From assembly GCF_014197755.1 (NCBI RefSeq), contig NZ_JACIGE010000014.1, positions 1 to 64,000 on the forward strand: a stretch of DNA of 64,000 nt, read 5' to 3'. The notes under the pieces were generated by a model. That model saw only the letters and a list, made by a program, of their open reading frames with translations. It searched no databases and was not told where the DNA came from. Below, piece after piece: positions 25,825 to 35,517 of this stretch. The translations under genes and the position numbers were made by a program. Source of the DNA: Rhodocyclus tenuis. GTDB lineage: Bacteria; Pseudomonadota; Gammaproteobacteria; Burkholderiales; Rhodocyclaceae. The number at the start of each line of letters is the position of its first letter. The stretch's first letter is position 1.

Positions 25825-26177
25825 GGGGGGATTGTGGCATGGAATGCGGGCGGAACAGGTGTATGGGTGGTCGGGCAAGGAACGTCGTTTTATGGGTGAT
25901 CGCCATGATTGACCAAAGACATTCTTCAGGACTGTAGCCTCGATGGCGCGCCAACGGCTGCAAATGCTTGATGAACGAGCCGTGGTATCCGGCTGTTCAT
26001 CAGCCTTTCCGGGCATTCGCCTAATCGGAAAGGCTCGTCCGGTTGCCGTTTCATAACGGCCCTTCGGAACCGTCTACAAGGGCAGGGGCGATTCAGACCA
26101 TTCGCATTAGAATCGCAGTATGGTCAATGGGGCAGAACATAAGTTAAGCCCTAGGCGCCTACACACCGGGGAGCCGC
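25825..26177. other. Intergenic region between repair module and Gabija-like operon
   Basis: Divergent region that should hold promoters for both flanking operons; none is obvious. A perfect 10-bp inverted repeat, AGCCTTTCCG (26002-26011) and CGGAAAGGCT (26026-26035), with a 14-nt loop is the main structure; it lacks a T-run, so it is a protein site or recombination relic rather than a terminator. GGGGAG before 26178 is the ribosome site of the next gene. Confidence 0.5.
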
Positions 26178-27929
26178 ATGCAATTACGCCAAATCAAGGT
26201 CAGCCATTTTCGCGGCATCGCCGCCCTGGACTGGAGGCCATCCCATTCGTTCTGCTGCCTGATTGGACCAGGAGACTCGGGAAAATCAACGGTGTTGGAC
26301 GCCGTCGAGGCGCTGCTGTCCTCCCGTTGGTTCTCGTTCACCGAACCCGATTTCCTTGGCTGCGACACTTCGACGTCGATCGTCATCGAGGGAACCATTG
26401 GCGAGCTGTCGCGCGCCTTGAAGTCCGATGAACGATTCGGCCTCCACATCCGAGGTTGGACCAGCGCCGGAGCCATTCGCGACGAGCCGGAGGACGACGA
26501 CGAGCCCGTGCTGACCCTAAGGCTGACGGTGGATGCAACCATGGAGCCGGTTTGGGAGCTAATTTGCGACCGCATGGATGATCCACGAACCCTGTCCAAC
26601 CGGGACCGGGCGTTGTTCGGCTTGGTCCGGCTGGCTGGCGAGGATGCCCGCCACCTCGCTTGGGGCCAAGGATCGGTCTTGTCGCGCCTGACTGGCGACA
26701 CCGAGGACGCAGCCGCGCGGCTGGCCGACGCCTATCGCACAGCCCGAGCTAGCGCCAAACTTGACGAGATCGAGTCGCTGGCTAATGCGGCAGAAGCCGC
26801 TGAGGGTTTCGCCAAGGGACTTGGCGCCTACGTCGAGGACTCCTACGAGCCAGGCCTCGAGCTCGGGCGTTCGGGTTTGTCGTCTGGCTCAATCGCCTTG
26901 CACGACGGCGGTGTGCCGCTGAGGCTGGCGGGCTTGGGATCGCGCCGCTTGGCAACACTCGCCATCCAGAAATCCGCTATCTCCGAGGGCGCCATTATCT
27001 TGGTCGATGAAATCGAGCATGGCTTGGAGCCACATCGCATCATAGGAGCTATCGCCCAGCTCAAAGGGGACCAGACTAGGGCGGTAACAGACAAGAAGCC
27101 CGTAGGCCATGTGCTAATGACCACACACTCGGATGTAGCCTTAGGTGAGGCCGGTGAAAAAAGCCTGCACGTGGTCGAGATCACCCGGCCCGACCGCCTT
27201 ACCAGCATCACGACTCCTGCGACGCCACAATCCATCCGCTCGCTGCTTCGTTTCACGCCCAGAGCCCTATTCGCCCGGCGTATCCTAGTCTGCGAAGGCT
27301 ATACGGAAGTGGGTCTCCTATTGGGGTTGAGGGAGTATTGGCCGACGCGACATGACAACAAGCCGATCGAGCAACTCGGTGCCGCCATCGCCGATGGCAA
27401 TGGCGGCGAGGCCTGCGCGATGGCTTTGGCGCTGGACAAGCTTGGATACCTAACGGCGCTCTACCGCGACAGCGACGATCCGCTATCCGCTGAACAGCAA
27501 GCCAAGCTGGCTTCGGCAGGGATTCCAGTCTTCGAATACGGTGGGGGACTCTATACGGAACTTGCAATATTCAGCGCCGCGACCGACGCCCGTGTCCAAG
27601 AGCTTCTTCAACATGCTCGCGAAGAGAGAGGCGACGATTTCATCGACAACAACCTCGCCGCGAAGATCGACGATCTTAACGTCGACTGCGTCCGCCTTGG
27701 GTTCGACTCGTGGGAGCTACTGTCTTCCAAGAACGGCGAAGAACTCCGAGTAGCCATTTCCGAGGTCGCCGCATCGAAAGGCAAGGAGAAGAAGAACAAG
27801 AAGCCCTGGTTCAAGGACCAACGCCTTGGACGCGGCCTCGCTCCATTCGTTTGGAGCATCGCAGCCGAGGCGCCTGCCTCCCCGTTGGCAGTGGCGTTAG
27901 CCGCCGCCGAGGCTTGGCTGTATGCCTGA
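26178..27929 (+). CDS. OLD-family nuclease: ABC-type ATPase plus TOPRIM (GajA-like)
   Basis: Overcoming-lysogenization-defect nuclease, probably the GajA-type subunit of a Gabija-like antiphage system. The 583-aa protein has an SMC/ABC-like ATPase with Walker A GPGDSGKSTVLDA (about residues 33-46), signature-like LAGLGSRRLATLAIQ (about 250), Walker B IILVDEIEHGLEPHR and H-loop TTHS. A C-terminal TOPRIM domain has the acidic residues in RILVCEGYTEVGLL and ALYRDSDDP and a lysine-rich end (KNKKPWFKDQRLG). Length matches GajA (about 580). GGGGAG lies before ATG 26178, and its end overlaps the helicase gene by 8 nt. Gabija senses nucleotide depletion during infection; that is family knowledge. Confidence 0.85.
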   Translation: MQLRQIKVSHFRGIAALDWRPSHSFCCLIGPGDSGKSTVLDAVEALLSSRWFSFTEPDFLGCDTSTSIVIEGTIGELSRALKSDERFGLHIRGWTSAGAIRDEPEDDDEPVLTLRLTVDATMEPVWELICDRMDDPRTLSNRDRALFGLVRLAGEDARHLAWGQGSVLSRLTGDTEDAAARLADAYRTARASAKLDEIESLANAAEAAEGFAKGLGAYVEDSYEPGLELGRSGLSSGSIALHDGGVPLRLAGLGSRRLATLAIQKSAISEGAIILVDEIEHGLEPHRIIGAIAQLKGDQTRAVTDKKPVGHVLMTTHSDVALGEAGEKSLHVVEITRPDRLTSITTPATPQSIRSLLRFTPRALFARRILVCEGYTEVGLLLGLREYWPTRHDNKPIEQLGAAIADGNGGEACAMALALDKLGYLTALYRDSDDPLSAEQQAKLASAGIPVFEYGGGLYTELAIFSAATDARVQELLQHAREERGDDFIDNNLAAKIDDLNVDCVRLGFDSWELLSSKNGEELRVAISEVAASKGKEKKNKKPWFKDQRLGRGLAPFVWSIAAEAPASPLAVALAAAEAWLYA

Positions 27930-29319
27930 GGCCGCGGACCTCATCGCTCTGAGCAACGCTGCGATCGTGGCCCCAGCCGGGCACGGCAAGACCGAGATCA
28001 TCGCCAACGTTGCAGCCTTGGGGCGGCGTGCGCTCGTCCTGACGCACACCCATGCCGGCGTTCACGCTATCCGGTCGCGCATGAAGCGACTGGGCGTCCT
28101 TCATTCAGCAGTGGCAGTGGACACAATCGCCGGATGGTGCATGCGGTACGCCCATGCATTTCCTGGAGTTGCCAAGCCGCCGCCCGATATGCCTAAGACA
28201 GCAGCGGAGTGGGAACAACTCTACCAAGGAGCGGCGTTGGCACTGCAGGTCACAGCCGTGCGGGAGGTAATCTCCGCCTCGTACGACCGCATCCTGATCG
28301 ACGAATACCAAGACTGTGGAGGGAGCCAGCATGCGTTGGCCATTGCCCTCTCCGGAATAGTGCCGACGTTGATCTTTGGCGATCCTATGCAGGGCATCTT
28401 TGAGTTTGCTGGTGCGACTCTCAAATGGGACAGTGAAATTCATCCAAGCTTTCCGCTGGCGGGAACGCTCGACACACCCCATCGCTGGAACGGCAAGAGT
28501 CCGGCACTTGGGGAGTGGATTGCCGAGACTCGGATCAAACTCATGACGGGCGAAGCCATCGATCTGGCGGATCCTCGCATTACCTACCGGGAATCCAATG
28601 ATGCATTCGACATGGCTACGTTGTTCGAAGGCTTAGACGGCAAGGAAGGCAGCTTCGCCGCGATCCACTGCAACAAACGCATTTGCTATGGGCTAGCTAA
28701 GGCAGCAAGCGGCGGCTACCAAGCTATTGAGGAAATCGCGGCAGGCAGGCTCAATGAATTCGCAAAAGCGTGGGACCGTGCGTCAACTGCCGATTTGCGT
28801 CTTCGTGCCATCACGGGCCTGCTGGCCGACTGTTACCAGCAGAAGGATCTCGCCGAAGGCGAGACCGTTGATCCAGACGAGGCCGAGATGAACATGGCCT
28901 TGAGTGAAATTAGGGTTGGCCTCGGGGTGGGCAACGGCGCCGATGCTGCAGCTCAGTTTCTCGGGCTATTTCGAAAGCGTCCCCGCTGGAAACTCTACCG
29001 AAGCGAGTTATGGCGCGATGCAGAGCGTGCTGTGAGCGAACTCGCTGCTGGCAGGAAAGAAACGATGGTCGACGCGGCGGGAAGCATTCGTCAGCGCGTC
29101 AGCAATTTGGGCCGCAAGCTGCCGAAGAGAACCGTCTCGACGCCGTTGCTACTCAAAGGCTTGGAGTTCGATCACGTCGTCGTGCCGGACGCTACCCATT
29201 TCGCGAAAGAGAGCAAAGCCCAAGCCAAGCTGTTCTATGTCGCGATCTCACGAGCCACGCGATCATTGACGATCAGCTCTTCGAGTCGTTGGATTTCGCT
29301 GCCTATCCCTAATTCTTAA
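27922..29319 (+). CDS. UvrD-like superfamily 1 helicase (GajB-like)
   Basis: Superfamily 1 helicase/ATPase of the second Gabija gene type, 465 aa. Motif I is VAPAGHGKTEIIA (residues 14-26), motif II ILIDEYQDCGGSQH, motif III FGDPMQGIFEF, and near the C-terminus LLLKGLEFDHVVVPD (motif V) and FYVAISRATRSL (motif VI). It starts inside the end of the OLD nuclease gene, so the two are translationally coupled, which is how GajA and GajB are encoded. About 180 bp separate it from the next gene, including a GC-rich palindrome near 29350 that may end the operon. Confidence 0.85.
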   Translation: MPEAADLIALSNAAIVAPAGHGKTEIIANVAALGRRALVLTHTHAGVHAIRSRMKRLGVLHSAVAVDTIAGWCMRYAHAFPGVAKPPPDMPKTAAEWEQLYQGAALALQVTAVREVISASYDRILIDEYQDCGGSQHALAIALSGIVPTLIFGDPMQGIFEFAGATLKWDSEIHPSFPLAGTLDTPHRWNGKSPALGEWIAETRIKLMTGEAIDLADPRITYRESNDAFDMATLFEGLDGKEGSFAAIHCNKRICYGLAKAASGGYQAIEEIAAGRLNEFAKAWDRASTADLRLRAITGLLADCYQQKDLAEGETVDPDEAEMNMALSEIRVGLGVGNGADAAAQFLGLFRKRPRWKLYRSELWRDAERAVSELAAGRKETMVDAAGSIRQRVSNLGRKLPKRTVSTPLLLKGLEFDHVVVPDATHFAKESKAQAKLFYVAISRATRSLTISSSSRWISLPIPNS

Positions 29320-29504
29320 CCATCGAAAGAAATGGCGAGCCTAATTTTGCTGCGGCGCGCCGCGCCGTAGCTTGCAAAAAAGCAACGGTTCAGATTCGTC
29401 AGGCCTGTAGTTAAGGTGCGACAGAGCGTTCATTACTTGGTCTATTAACGCACATAAATTCGTCTGTGCTGCGATAACCCAGGCGTTCTATTCAGGATTA
29501 CGTG

Positions 29505-32500
29505 ATGACAGAGGAAACTAACGAACCGGCGCTCCCTGCGGACGGCCCCGATGGCCAAGACTCAGGTTCAGGCGCCTATTCGCTCGCTGGCTACGACTAT
29601 CAAGTCGACGTATCCATCTGGCTGGCCCTCGATCTGATGCTCGGTTCCGGTCTGACTCGAATGGTTGAGCTTGAACCCGGAAGCGAGGAGGATATTGAAG
29701 CTCAATTGGCTGACGACGAGCCGAGTCGCGTGACGACGCGCGTTGGCTTGGATGGCTACACGCTCGTTGTGCAGGTGAAGCTGCGCGGCGGAGACGCCTG
29801 GACCGTCAGAGGAATCCACCGCCTACTGAAACATGGAAGCGCCAGCCGGCCGTCGGCGGCAAAGCGGCTGGCCACCTCAACGATCCGATACCTTCTCGTT
29901 ACAAGCGCGGCGCTGAACGGAGGTACTCAAGGTCTGAGGGTGACGCGCGCCGGAAGTTGGCCGAAGAAGAGCGGAATGCCTAAATCGATGGCGAAGGTGC
30001 TCCCGGCCGACGCCCCAGGACGCGTCGCCATCATCGGAAGCTTGGACGAAGACCGACTAGTCGACGAAATCAAACGGCTTCTGATCGAACGATTTGGCAT
30101 TCCGAATTCGCGCTGGATAGAGTGTCTTCGTGCACTCCGCGAGGAGGCGCGTATGCGCGTCCGGCACGTCGGCGAGGGGCGATGGCACAGGGAAGAGCTT
30201 GCACACATTATCCGTAGCCATGACGGTTATCTCGCAAGCTCTCCGCAACTCGACCACTATGTGCCCCCCCGAAACTGGCAGGAGCTTTGGGACGCCATGG
30301 GGGCGCCAAATTACGCCGCCATAATCGTCGGCCAATCCGGAACTGGAAAGACGCTCGCGACGAGCAAACTCTACGAGGAGCTTCGCCTCGAGAACCCGGG
30401 GTTAACGCGCGTGCCGATCCGACACGGTCCACAGCAATTGCGTGATGATCGGACTCCGCCGCCGGTTCTCTATGATATTGAGGACCCTTGGGGGCGCTAC
30501 GACTTCGATCCTGCGAGCCGGCCTTGGAACGACGAACTTGCTCGATCGCTGGGACGGGCACGCGCCGACAGCATGATCATCGCCACGAGCCGACGGGACG
30601 TCGCCATGTCGTCAGGCGCTCTGAAATCGGTCGAGCCGTGGGTGGTTCCGCTTGAGGCGGAACATTACGGCAATCCTGAACGACAGCGACTCTATCGGAC
30701 GAGGATCGACACGCTCCCGCGTGACGTGCGCCTGCTGGCGGCCGACGCCGAGCGGCAGGTGCTCGACAACTTGGCGACCCCTCTTGAAATCGAAAAATTC
30801 TTCGACGCGCTGCGCACCATGGGGCGCCCTCAGCAAAGCCGAGAGGGTGTTTTCATAACAGACGCGATCGCCAAAGCGCATGAGCATTCGATCGAGTTGA
30901 CCGTCATCAATCAGATCGAGGAACGAGACGATGTTCGCGCGGCCGCCGTCATCTGGGGGTTCCTGAAGGCAAGCGATCGTCTATCGCTCCGGGTGCTTCG
31001 GAACCTCGAGCTGGAGCTCGCCGTACGCCTCCCCGCCTGCGAGAAGGGCGTCACGCCGTTAGTAGATTTCTTCGTCGCTGCGCGCAACCTGCGTTCCGGC
31101 GCTGGCGATGTGACCTACTATCATCCCCGGGTCGAAGCCGGGGTGGAGGGTGCGCTCAAGCGCAATGCGGTGCCCGTATGCCTCGCACTGCGCACGCTCC
31201 TTGACTTACTGACGGATCCTGATGGAGCAGGGGAAGATTGGGGCGCTGGGTTCGCAGCGCGAATCGTCGCCGCCGCCAAGCGCATTCCGGAGCTAACGCT
31301 CGTTCCGAGGCCAAAAACGGCAATCAGGATCGATTCTTGGCTATCCGATCGCCTCGCCGACCCTTCTAGCAAATTGAGCGAGCATGTGAGCCTTGCAGCT
31401 GCGGCAGGATCGCCTGCGTCCAACGCCGCGGAATTCGCCCGCTACCTTCTGCACCGACCGGACCAAAGATTCGGCTGGTTTCACATCTGGCAACGTCCTG
31501 GCAATCCCGATGCGTGGTATGACCGCTTACGCGCAGATCCAGCGATTGCAGCGATTGCCGGGCGCTTCGTCCGGGAGATGCTGTTGGATGATCGCGACCA
31601 CTACAGCGTGTCTCTCGTCGACGACCTCGATCGCCTCGCACCCAGCCTGACCCCGGCTTATCTCGAAACGGCTGCAATAATCGTCCGCTATGGCGTCATC
31701 CATTCTTCCGATGTCGTCGCTGCCGGCGCCTTGCGCGATCTTGATAGCTTCGAGCCGATCGTGGATAGCGCGGTCAAGGAACTCACGCCGACCAGCGAAG
31801 AACGGGCAAGGTCGCGCGAGACCAGCCTCGCCATCACGAATGAGGTCCACAACGACGACTATGCAGAGTATCTGGCGGACAATGATGATGGCCATACGGC
31901 AACCGAGTTTTTGCGAGCTTACGCAGATCGCATTCGTGAGGTGAAGGGGTGGAGGAGCCTCGCGCAGCATCGCCACGCCATACCTCTGCTTTCGTACTGG
32001 ATGCGATCACTCGTAAACAGCGCAAAATCAGGGCCGCCATCAGACGATGAAGTGGCCGGCGCATACGCCGCCGCATTCGGTAGCGAAGAGGAGTACGCCC
32101 TATGGTTTGTCCTCATGCAGCATTGGGACGAGCAGTACCGGGAGCGCCTCCTTTCCCGCATTCGCGAGGGGTCGCCGCTAAGTGCTACGCGGCATGCCGC
32201 GCTGGCGTGCATCGTCGAACGAGCGCCTGATTTGCTGGCGCCGATTGTCGATGAGCTTCGGCAGGCCGGAAAGGATGAGCGGATTGTCGAGATCATGATC
32301 GACCTCGCTCATCTTAAGGACCGACGAACAGACGACGGAAATAAGCTCAAAGTTACTGCTGCCGCCGCTATGAATCTCCTCGAGCCAGCGCTTAGAGAAC
32401 TGTGTGAAGCGGCCGGCAACAGCGGAGATGATGAACCGCAGCCTTTATGTTTGACCGCGGTCGCCCTGCTGAGCAAGCCGGCCCGATCGAGCGAGAGCGT

Positions 32501-33512
32501 GCGTGCCCTGCGTATTCGTCGGCATCAAGATATCTCCGGCTCCGTGCGGACCGATATCGAGTGGACGCTCGCCCACAGCGATGACCGCGACGCTTGCGTA
32601 GAGGCAGTTGACGCCGCCATCGCGCTGGGCATCGAGGATGTCATCGTTGGCGCGTTGGACCATAGGCTCGCCCATGTCGTAGCAAAGGCGCTCGCCGCAG
32701 TCGGAGATCGCGTTTTGCCCCCCCTGCCGGCGGACTTGCTTGCCTTTGCGGACGCCAAGGGTAGTCCGGTGCGAAAAGCGCTGGTTCGTCTGCTTGCCGC
32801 CAAACCTCATCCGGAACATCTTTCCGTGCTGTTGCGCCTCGCACAAGATCATTGGGCTTCTTCGTCGCACCACTATGGTGAAGACGATATCTTTCCGATC
32901 GCGCGCTCAGCGGTCGATGCAATCGCCGATCTGTCGCCTCGTGGTTCAGCAATCCTTGAGCGACTGCAGGAGATCGCGTTCGAGACATCCGACTGGGTGG
33001 TCTGTGTCGGCTTGTTCAAAATCATTTCCGCGCAAGGTGGTTGCGCATTTCAGGTCCGCTTGTTCGAGCTTGCTGTCACGCCAGGCCGCATCCGCGTCAG
33101 ACGCGCGGCGGCCCGAGCCATGTTGATGGAAACACATACTCTGGACTCGGCAGTGGTTTGCAAGATCACCACAGGTCTTCTCGCGACCCAAGAACCATCA
33201 ATCGCCGTCATACTCACCCTTATCGTCGCCTGTAGGGCGTCGATTCAACAACGTCTTGACCTCGCGCGCGGAATATCGGCGAACCCGAAGCGCAGAGCCC
33301 TTGTGCTACTGATGCTCTGGCCAGCGGTGGGCCCATGCGAGGCATCCAAGACGACCATCGAGCAGCTCCTTCCAGAAAATCACTTGTCACTTGCATGGGT
33401 GAACGCCGGGCCAAACGAATGCGCTAAGGACGACTTGATTGCCGACCTAGGCGACCCCGCCATTTGCCGGGAGGTCCTAAGCTGGTTGAACCCCCAAAAG
33501 GTGAAGTTGTGA
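29505..33512 (+). CDS. nSTAND-type NTPase with N-terminal Cap4-like nuclease and helical repeats
   Basis: Large 1335-aa putative antiviral sensor-effector; I do not recognise a named system. Residues about 20-110 look like a DUF4297/Cap4-type PD-(D/E)xK nuclease (SLAGYDYQVDVSIWLALDLM, EPGSEEDIEA, LVVQVKLRGG). A STAND NTPase follows with Walker A IIVGQSGTGKTLA (about 275), Walker B-like VLYDIEDPWGRYDF and sensor SMIIATSRRD, typical of nSTAND3. The remaining roughly 850 residues are helical repeats, the part that in Avs-like proteins binds the phage trigger. The start is ATG 29505 (a GTG lies at 29502). The stop overlaps a small downstream start (GTGA). Abortive DNA cleavage on phage sensing is inferred from domain order. 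Confidence 0.8.
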   Translation: MTEETNEPALPADGPDGQDSGSGAYSLAGYDYQVDVSIWLALDLMLGSGLTRMVELEPGSEEDIEAQLADDEPSRVTTRVGLDGYTLVVQVKLRGGDAWTVRGIHRLLKHGSASRPSAAKRLATSTIRYLLVTSAALNGGTQGLRVTRAGSWPKKSGMPKSMAKVLPADAPGRVAIIGSLDEDRLVDEIKRLLIERFGIPNSRWIECLRALREEARMRVRHVGEGRWHREELAHIIRSHDGYLASSPQLDHYVPPRNWQELWDAMGAPNYAAIIVGQSGTGKTLATSKLYEELRLENPGLTRVPIRHGPQQLRDDRTPPPVLYDIEDPWGRYDFDPASRPWNDELARSLGRARADSMIIATSRRDVAMSSGALKSVEPWVVPLEAEHYGNPERQRLYRTRIDTLPRDVRLLAADAERQVLDNLATPLEIEKFFDALRTMGRPQQSREGVFITDAIAKAHEHSIELTVINQIEERDDVRAAAVIWGFLKASDRLSLRVLRNLELELAVRLPACEKGVTPLVDFFVAARNLRSGAGDVTYYHPRVEAGVEGALKRNAVPVCLALRTLLDLLTDPDGAGEDWGAGFAARIVAAAKRIPELTLVPRPKTAIRIDSWLSDRLADPSSKLSEHVSLAAAAGSPASNAAEFARYLLHRPDQRFGWFHIWQRPGNPDAWYDRLRADPAIAAIAGRFVREMLLDDRDHYSVSLVDDLDRLAPSLTPAYLETAAIIVRYGVIHSSDVVAAGALRDLDSFEPIVDSAVKELTPTSEERARSRETSLAITNEVHNDDYAEYLADNDDGHTATEFLRAYADRIREVKGWRSLAQHRHAIPLLSYWMRSLVNSAKSGPPSDDEVAGAYAAAFGSEEEYALWFVLMQHWDEQYRERLLSRIREGSPLSATRHAALACIVERAPDLLAPIVDELRQAGKDERIVEIMIDLAHLKDRRTDDGNKLKVTAAAAMNLLEPALRELCEAAGNSGDDEPQPLCLTAVALLSKPARSSESVRALRIRRHQDISGSVRTDIEWTLAHSDDRDACVEAVDAAIALGIEDVIVGALDHRLAHVVAKALAAVGDRVLPPLPADLLAFADAKGSPVRKALVRLLAAKPHPEHLSVLLRLAQDHWASSSHHYGEDDIFPIARSAVDAIADLSPRGSAILERLQEIAFETSDWVVCVGLFKIISAQGGCAFQVRLFELAVTPGRIRVRRAAARAMLMETHTLDSAVVCKITTGLLATQEPSIAVILTLIVACRASIQQRLDLARGISANPKRRALVLLMLWPAVGPCEASKTTIEQLLPENHLSLAWVNAGPNECAKDDLIADLGDPAICREVLSWLNPQKVKL

Positions 33513-33655
33513 GCAAGCCTTTCGACCTCCTGCGAGAGTTTTCCCGATTTGGCGATGGTAGCGAAATCAACCTGAATGACGCGACGATACGGCCGGCCTT
33601 CGAATTACATGTCGAACAAATGATCGATCGCGCTCTGAATGACCCCGTAGCGTAA
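33509..33655 (+). CDS. Small coupled gene after the nSTAND NTPase, 48 codons
   Basis: Short frame starting at GTG 33509, which overlaps the stop of the nSTAND gene (GTGA), with reading VSKPFDLLREFSRFGDGSEI and ending RALNDPVA. Overlap and a plausible amphipathic composition suggest true coupled translation. The product could be a small regulator of the NTPase or the N-terminal remnant of a longer partner whose remainder has been lost, since the following 260 bp read poorly in all frames. No family recognised. Confidence 0.5.
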   Translation: MSKPFDLLREFSRFGDGSEINLNDATIRPAFELHVEQMIDRALNDPVA

Positions 33656-33920
33656 GGATGCGAGCATGCAGAAATCCTACATTGGCCTTCACGAAATGTC
33701 TCACCGGAGGCGATCCGCGGACATTCCATTTTGCTATCACTTTCGTTGCATGCCCTGCGGCAGAAGGCACTTGGCTGTCGGCTTCTGGTAAAGTCTTAAG
33801 TTGTTGCGCCAACAAAAATAACACCGCCGCATGCATCCTGGGCGCCGCCAAGAGCCAGTGCATTTGATGTCCGAGCCGGCCCCGGGACCGGAGCGGCAGT
33901 ATTTAAGGGGAGTTACAACG

Positions 33921-34754
33921 ATGACCTACGAAGCCCAAATCAGCCGCAGCAATCCGACCGCATTTCTTTTTGTCGTCGACCAGTCGGGGTCTATGTCCGA
34001 CAAAATGTCGTCGGGCAAGAGCAAAGCGGAGTTCGTCGCCGACGCCCTCAACAGGACCCTGATGAACCTCGTCACCCGCTGCACGAAAGCCGAGGGCGTG
34101 CGGGACTACTTTGACGTGGGCGTGCTAGGATACGGCGGCAACGGGGTCGGCAACGGATTCTCCGGCGCGCTGGGGGCAGCGGTGCTCAACCCCATCTCCG
34201 CCATCGAACAGAACCCGGTGCGCGTTGAGGATCGCAAAAGGAAAATGGACGACGGCGCCGGAGGCATTTTGGAAACCTCCGTCAAATTCCCGGTTTGGTT
34301 TGAGCCCAAGGCCAGCGGCGGCACGCCGATGCGCGAGGCCCTCACCCGCGCCGCCGAGGAACTCGTCGCTTGGTGCGACGCCCATCCCGACTGCTATCCG
34401 CCAACGGTCCTGCACGTTACCGACGGCGAATCTACGGACGGGGACCCCGAGGAGATCGCCGGGCACCTGACGCAAATCCAAACCAACGACGGCGCGGCGC
34501 TGATGCTCAACATCCACGTCAGTTCCCTCGGGGCCGACGCCATCCGCTTCCCCGCAAGCGCTTCCGGCCTCCCCGACGACTACGCCAAGCTGCTCTTCCG
34601 CATGTCTAGCCAGCTGCCCGAGCATCTCATCCGCTTCGCGAAGGAAAAGGTCCACACGGTCGGCGTTGAGTCGCGTGGGTTCATGTTCAACGCCGAGGCG
34701 GCGGAGATCGTGGACTTCTTCGACATCGGCACGAGGGCCTCCCAGCTGCGCTGA
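33921..34754 (+). CDS. TerY-like von Willebrand factor A domain protein (TerY-P triad)
   Basis: VWA-domain protein, 277 aa, first gene of a TerY-P (VWA-PP2C-kinase) triad, a set found in tellurite-type stress operons and reported as antiphage. The metal-binding MIDAS motif is clear: DQSGSMSD at residues 14-21, with a threonine in SGGTPMREALTRA and aspartate in LHVTDGESTDGD. ATG 33921 has AAGGGGAG upstream; the frame is open 30 codons further back without support. Seven bases separate it from the phosphatase gene. VWA domains usually present metal-dependent protein contacts, so it is likely the scaffold or sensor of the phospho-switch; that is inference. Confidence 0.9.
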   Translation: MTYEAQISRSNPTAFLFVVDQSGSMSDKMSSGKSKAEFVADALNRTLMNLVTRCTKAEGVRDYFDVGVLGYGGNGVGNGFSGALGAAVLNPISAIEQNPVRVEDRKRKMDDGAGGILETSVKFPVWFEPKASGGTPMREALTRAAEELVAWCDAHPDCYPPTVLHVTDGESTDGDPEEIAGHLTQIQTNDGAALMLNIHVSSLGADAIRFPASASGLPDDYAKLLFRMSSQLPEHLIRFAKEKVHTVGVESRGFMFNAEAAEIVDFFDIGTRASQLR

Positions 34755-34761
34755 GGCCCTC

Positions 34762-35517
34762 GTGAGGCTTCTCTTCTCCGGAAGCTGCCCCAAGGATCCG
34801 CTCGGCGACGACATCAACGAGGACAAACTCGCGTTCTCGGGATCCAGAGGGACCTTAGCGCTGTGCGACGGCGCCAGCGAGTCCTTTGACTCGTCGGTGT
34901 GGGCCCAGATACTCGCCGACAAGTTCGTCCTCGATCCAGCTGTGACGCCGGGATGGCTCTCCGACGCGATTGCCGAATATGTGGCGCGGCACGACTTCGC
35001 AGCAATGTCGTGGTCGAGGCAGGCATCCTACGAGCGCGGCAGCTTCTCGACGCTGCTCGGAGCCCAGCACATCCCCGGAAACAAAACGGTTGAGGTTCTC
35101 GCCGTCGGGGACAGCCTCGCCGTCCTGGTCGACGGGAGCCGCTTCGTCTCCGGCTGGCCCTACGCCGACCCGGAGCGCTTCAAGGACCGGCCGACGCTGT
35201 TCGCCACGCTGCCCGAGCACAACGACTTTGTCTCCACCCCGGGCTTTTGGACGGAACGCGGGACGCACTTCGACCTCGGCACCTTGGAGTCCCCGCGCTT
35301 GGTTTGCGTCACGGACGCCTTGGGCGAATGGCTCCTCCGCCAGGTTCTGTCGGGGGAGGACGGCCTCGCAAGGCTGCTGGCGCTGGCTGACGAGAACGAT
35401 CTCATAGAGCTGGTGGTCCGGGAGCGGCATGCCGGGCGCATGCGCGTCGACGACTCGACCCTAATCGTCGCCGCGTTCGACGGGGAGGAAGCGCTGGATG
35501 GCCTACCCCTCGTTTGA
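34762..35517 (+). CDS. PP2C-type protein phosphatase of the TerY-P triad
   Basis: PPM/PP2C serine/threonine phosphatase, about 251 aa from GTG 34762, 7 nt after the VWA stop. Metal-binding motifs are visible: GDDINEDKLAF near residue 17, ALCDGASESFD near 35, VLAVGDSLAVLVDG near 115 and VDDSTLIVAAFDG at the C-terminus. It overlaps the start of the kinase gene by 20 nt, so kinase and phosphatase are made together. The pair should set the phosphorylation state of one or more targets, possibly the VWA partner. Confidence 0.87.
   Translation: MRLLFSGSCPKDPLGDDINEDKLAFSGSRGTLALCDGASESFDSSVWAQILADKFVLDPAVTPGWLSDAIAEYVARHDFAAMSWSRQASYERGSFSTLLGAQHIPGNKTVEVLAVGDSLAVLVDGSRFVSGWPYADPERFKDRPTLFATLPEHNDFVSTPGFWTERGTHFDLGTLESPRLVCVTDALGEWLLRQVLSGEDGLARLLALADENDLIELVVRERHAGRMRVDDSTLIVAAFDGEEALDGLPLV

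Noticed and set aside
25696-26016. Separate 106-aa gene overlapping the yedK start
   Set aside because: It is the broken first frame of yedK extended upstream through non-coding sequence.
26002-26035. Integron attC-like site
   Set aside because: It lacks the paired R/L box pattern and there is no integrase of the integron type nearby.
33666-33791. 41-codon frame (MQKSYIGLHEMSHRRRSADI...)
   Set aside because: It contains some cysteine-pair-like spacing, but has no ribosome site or family signal.
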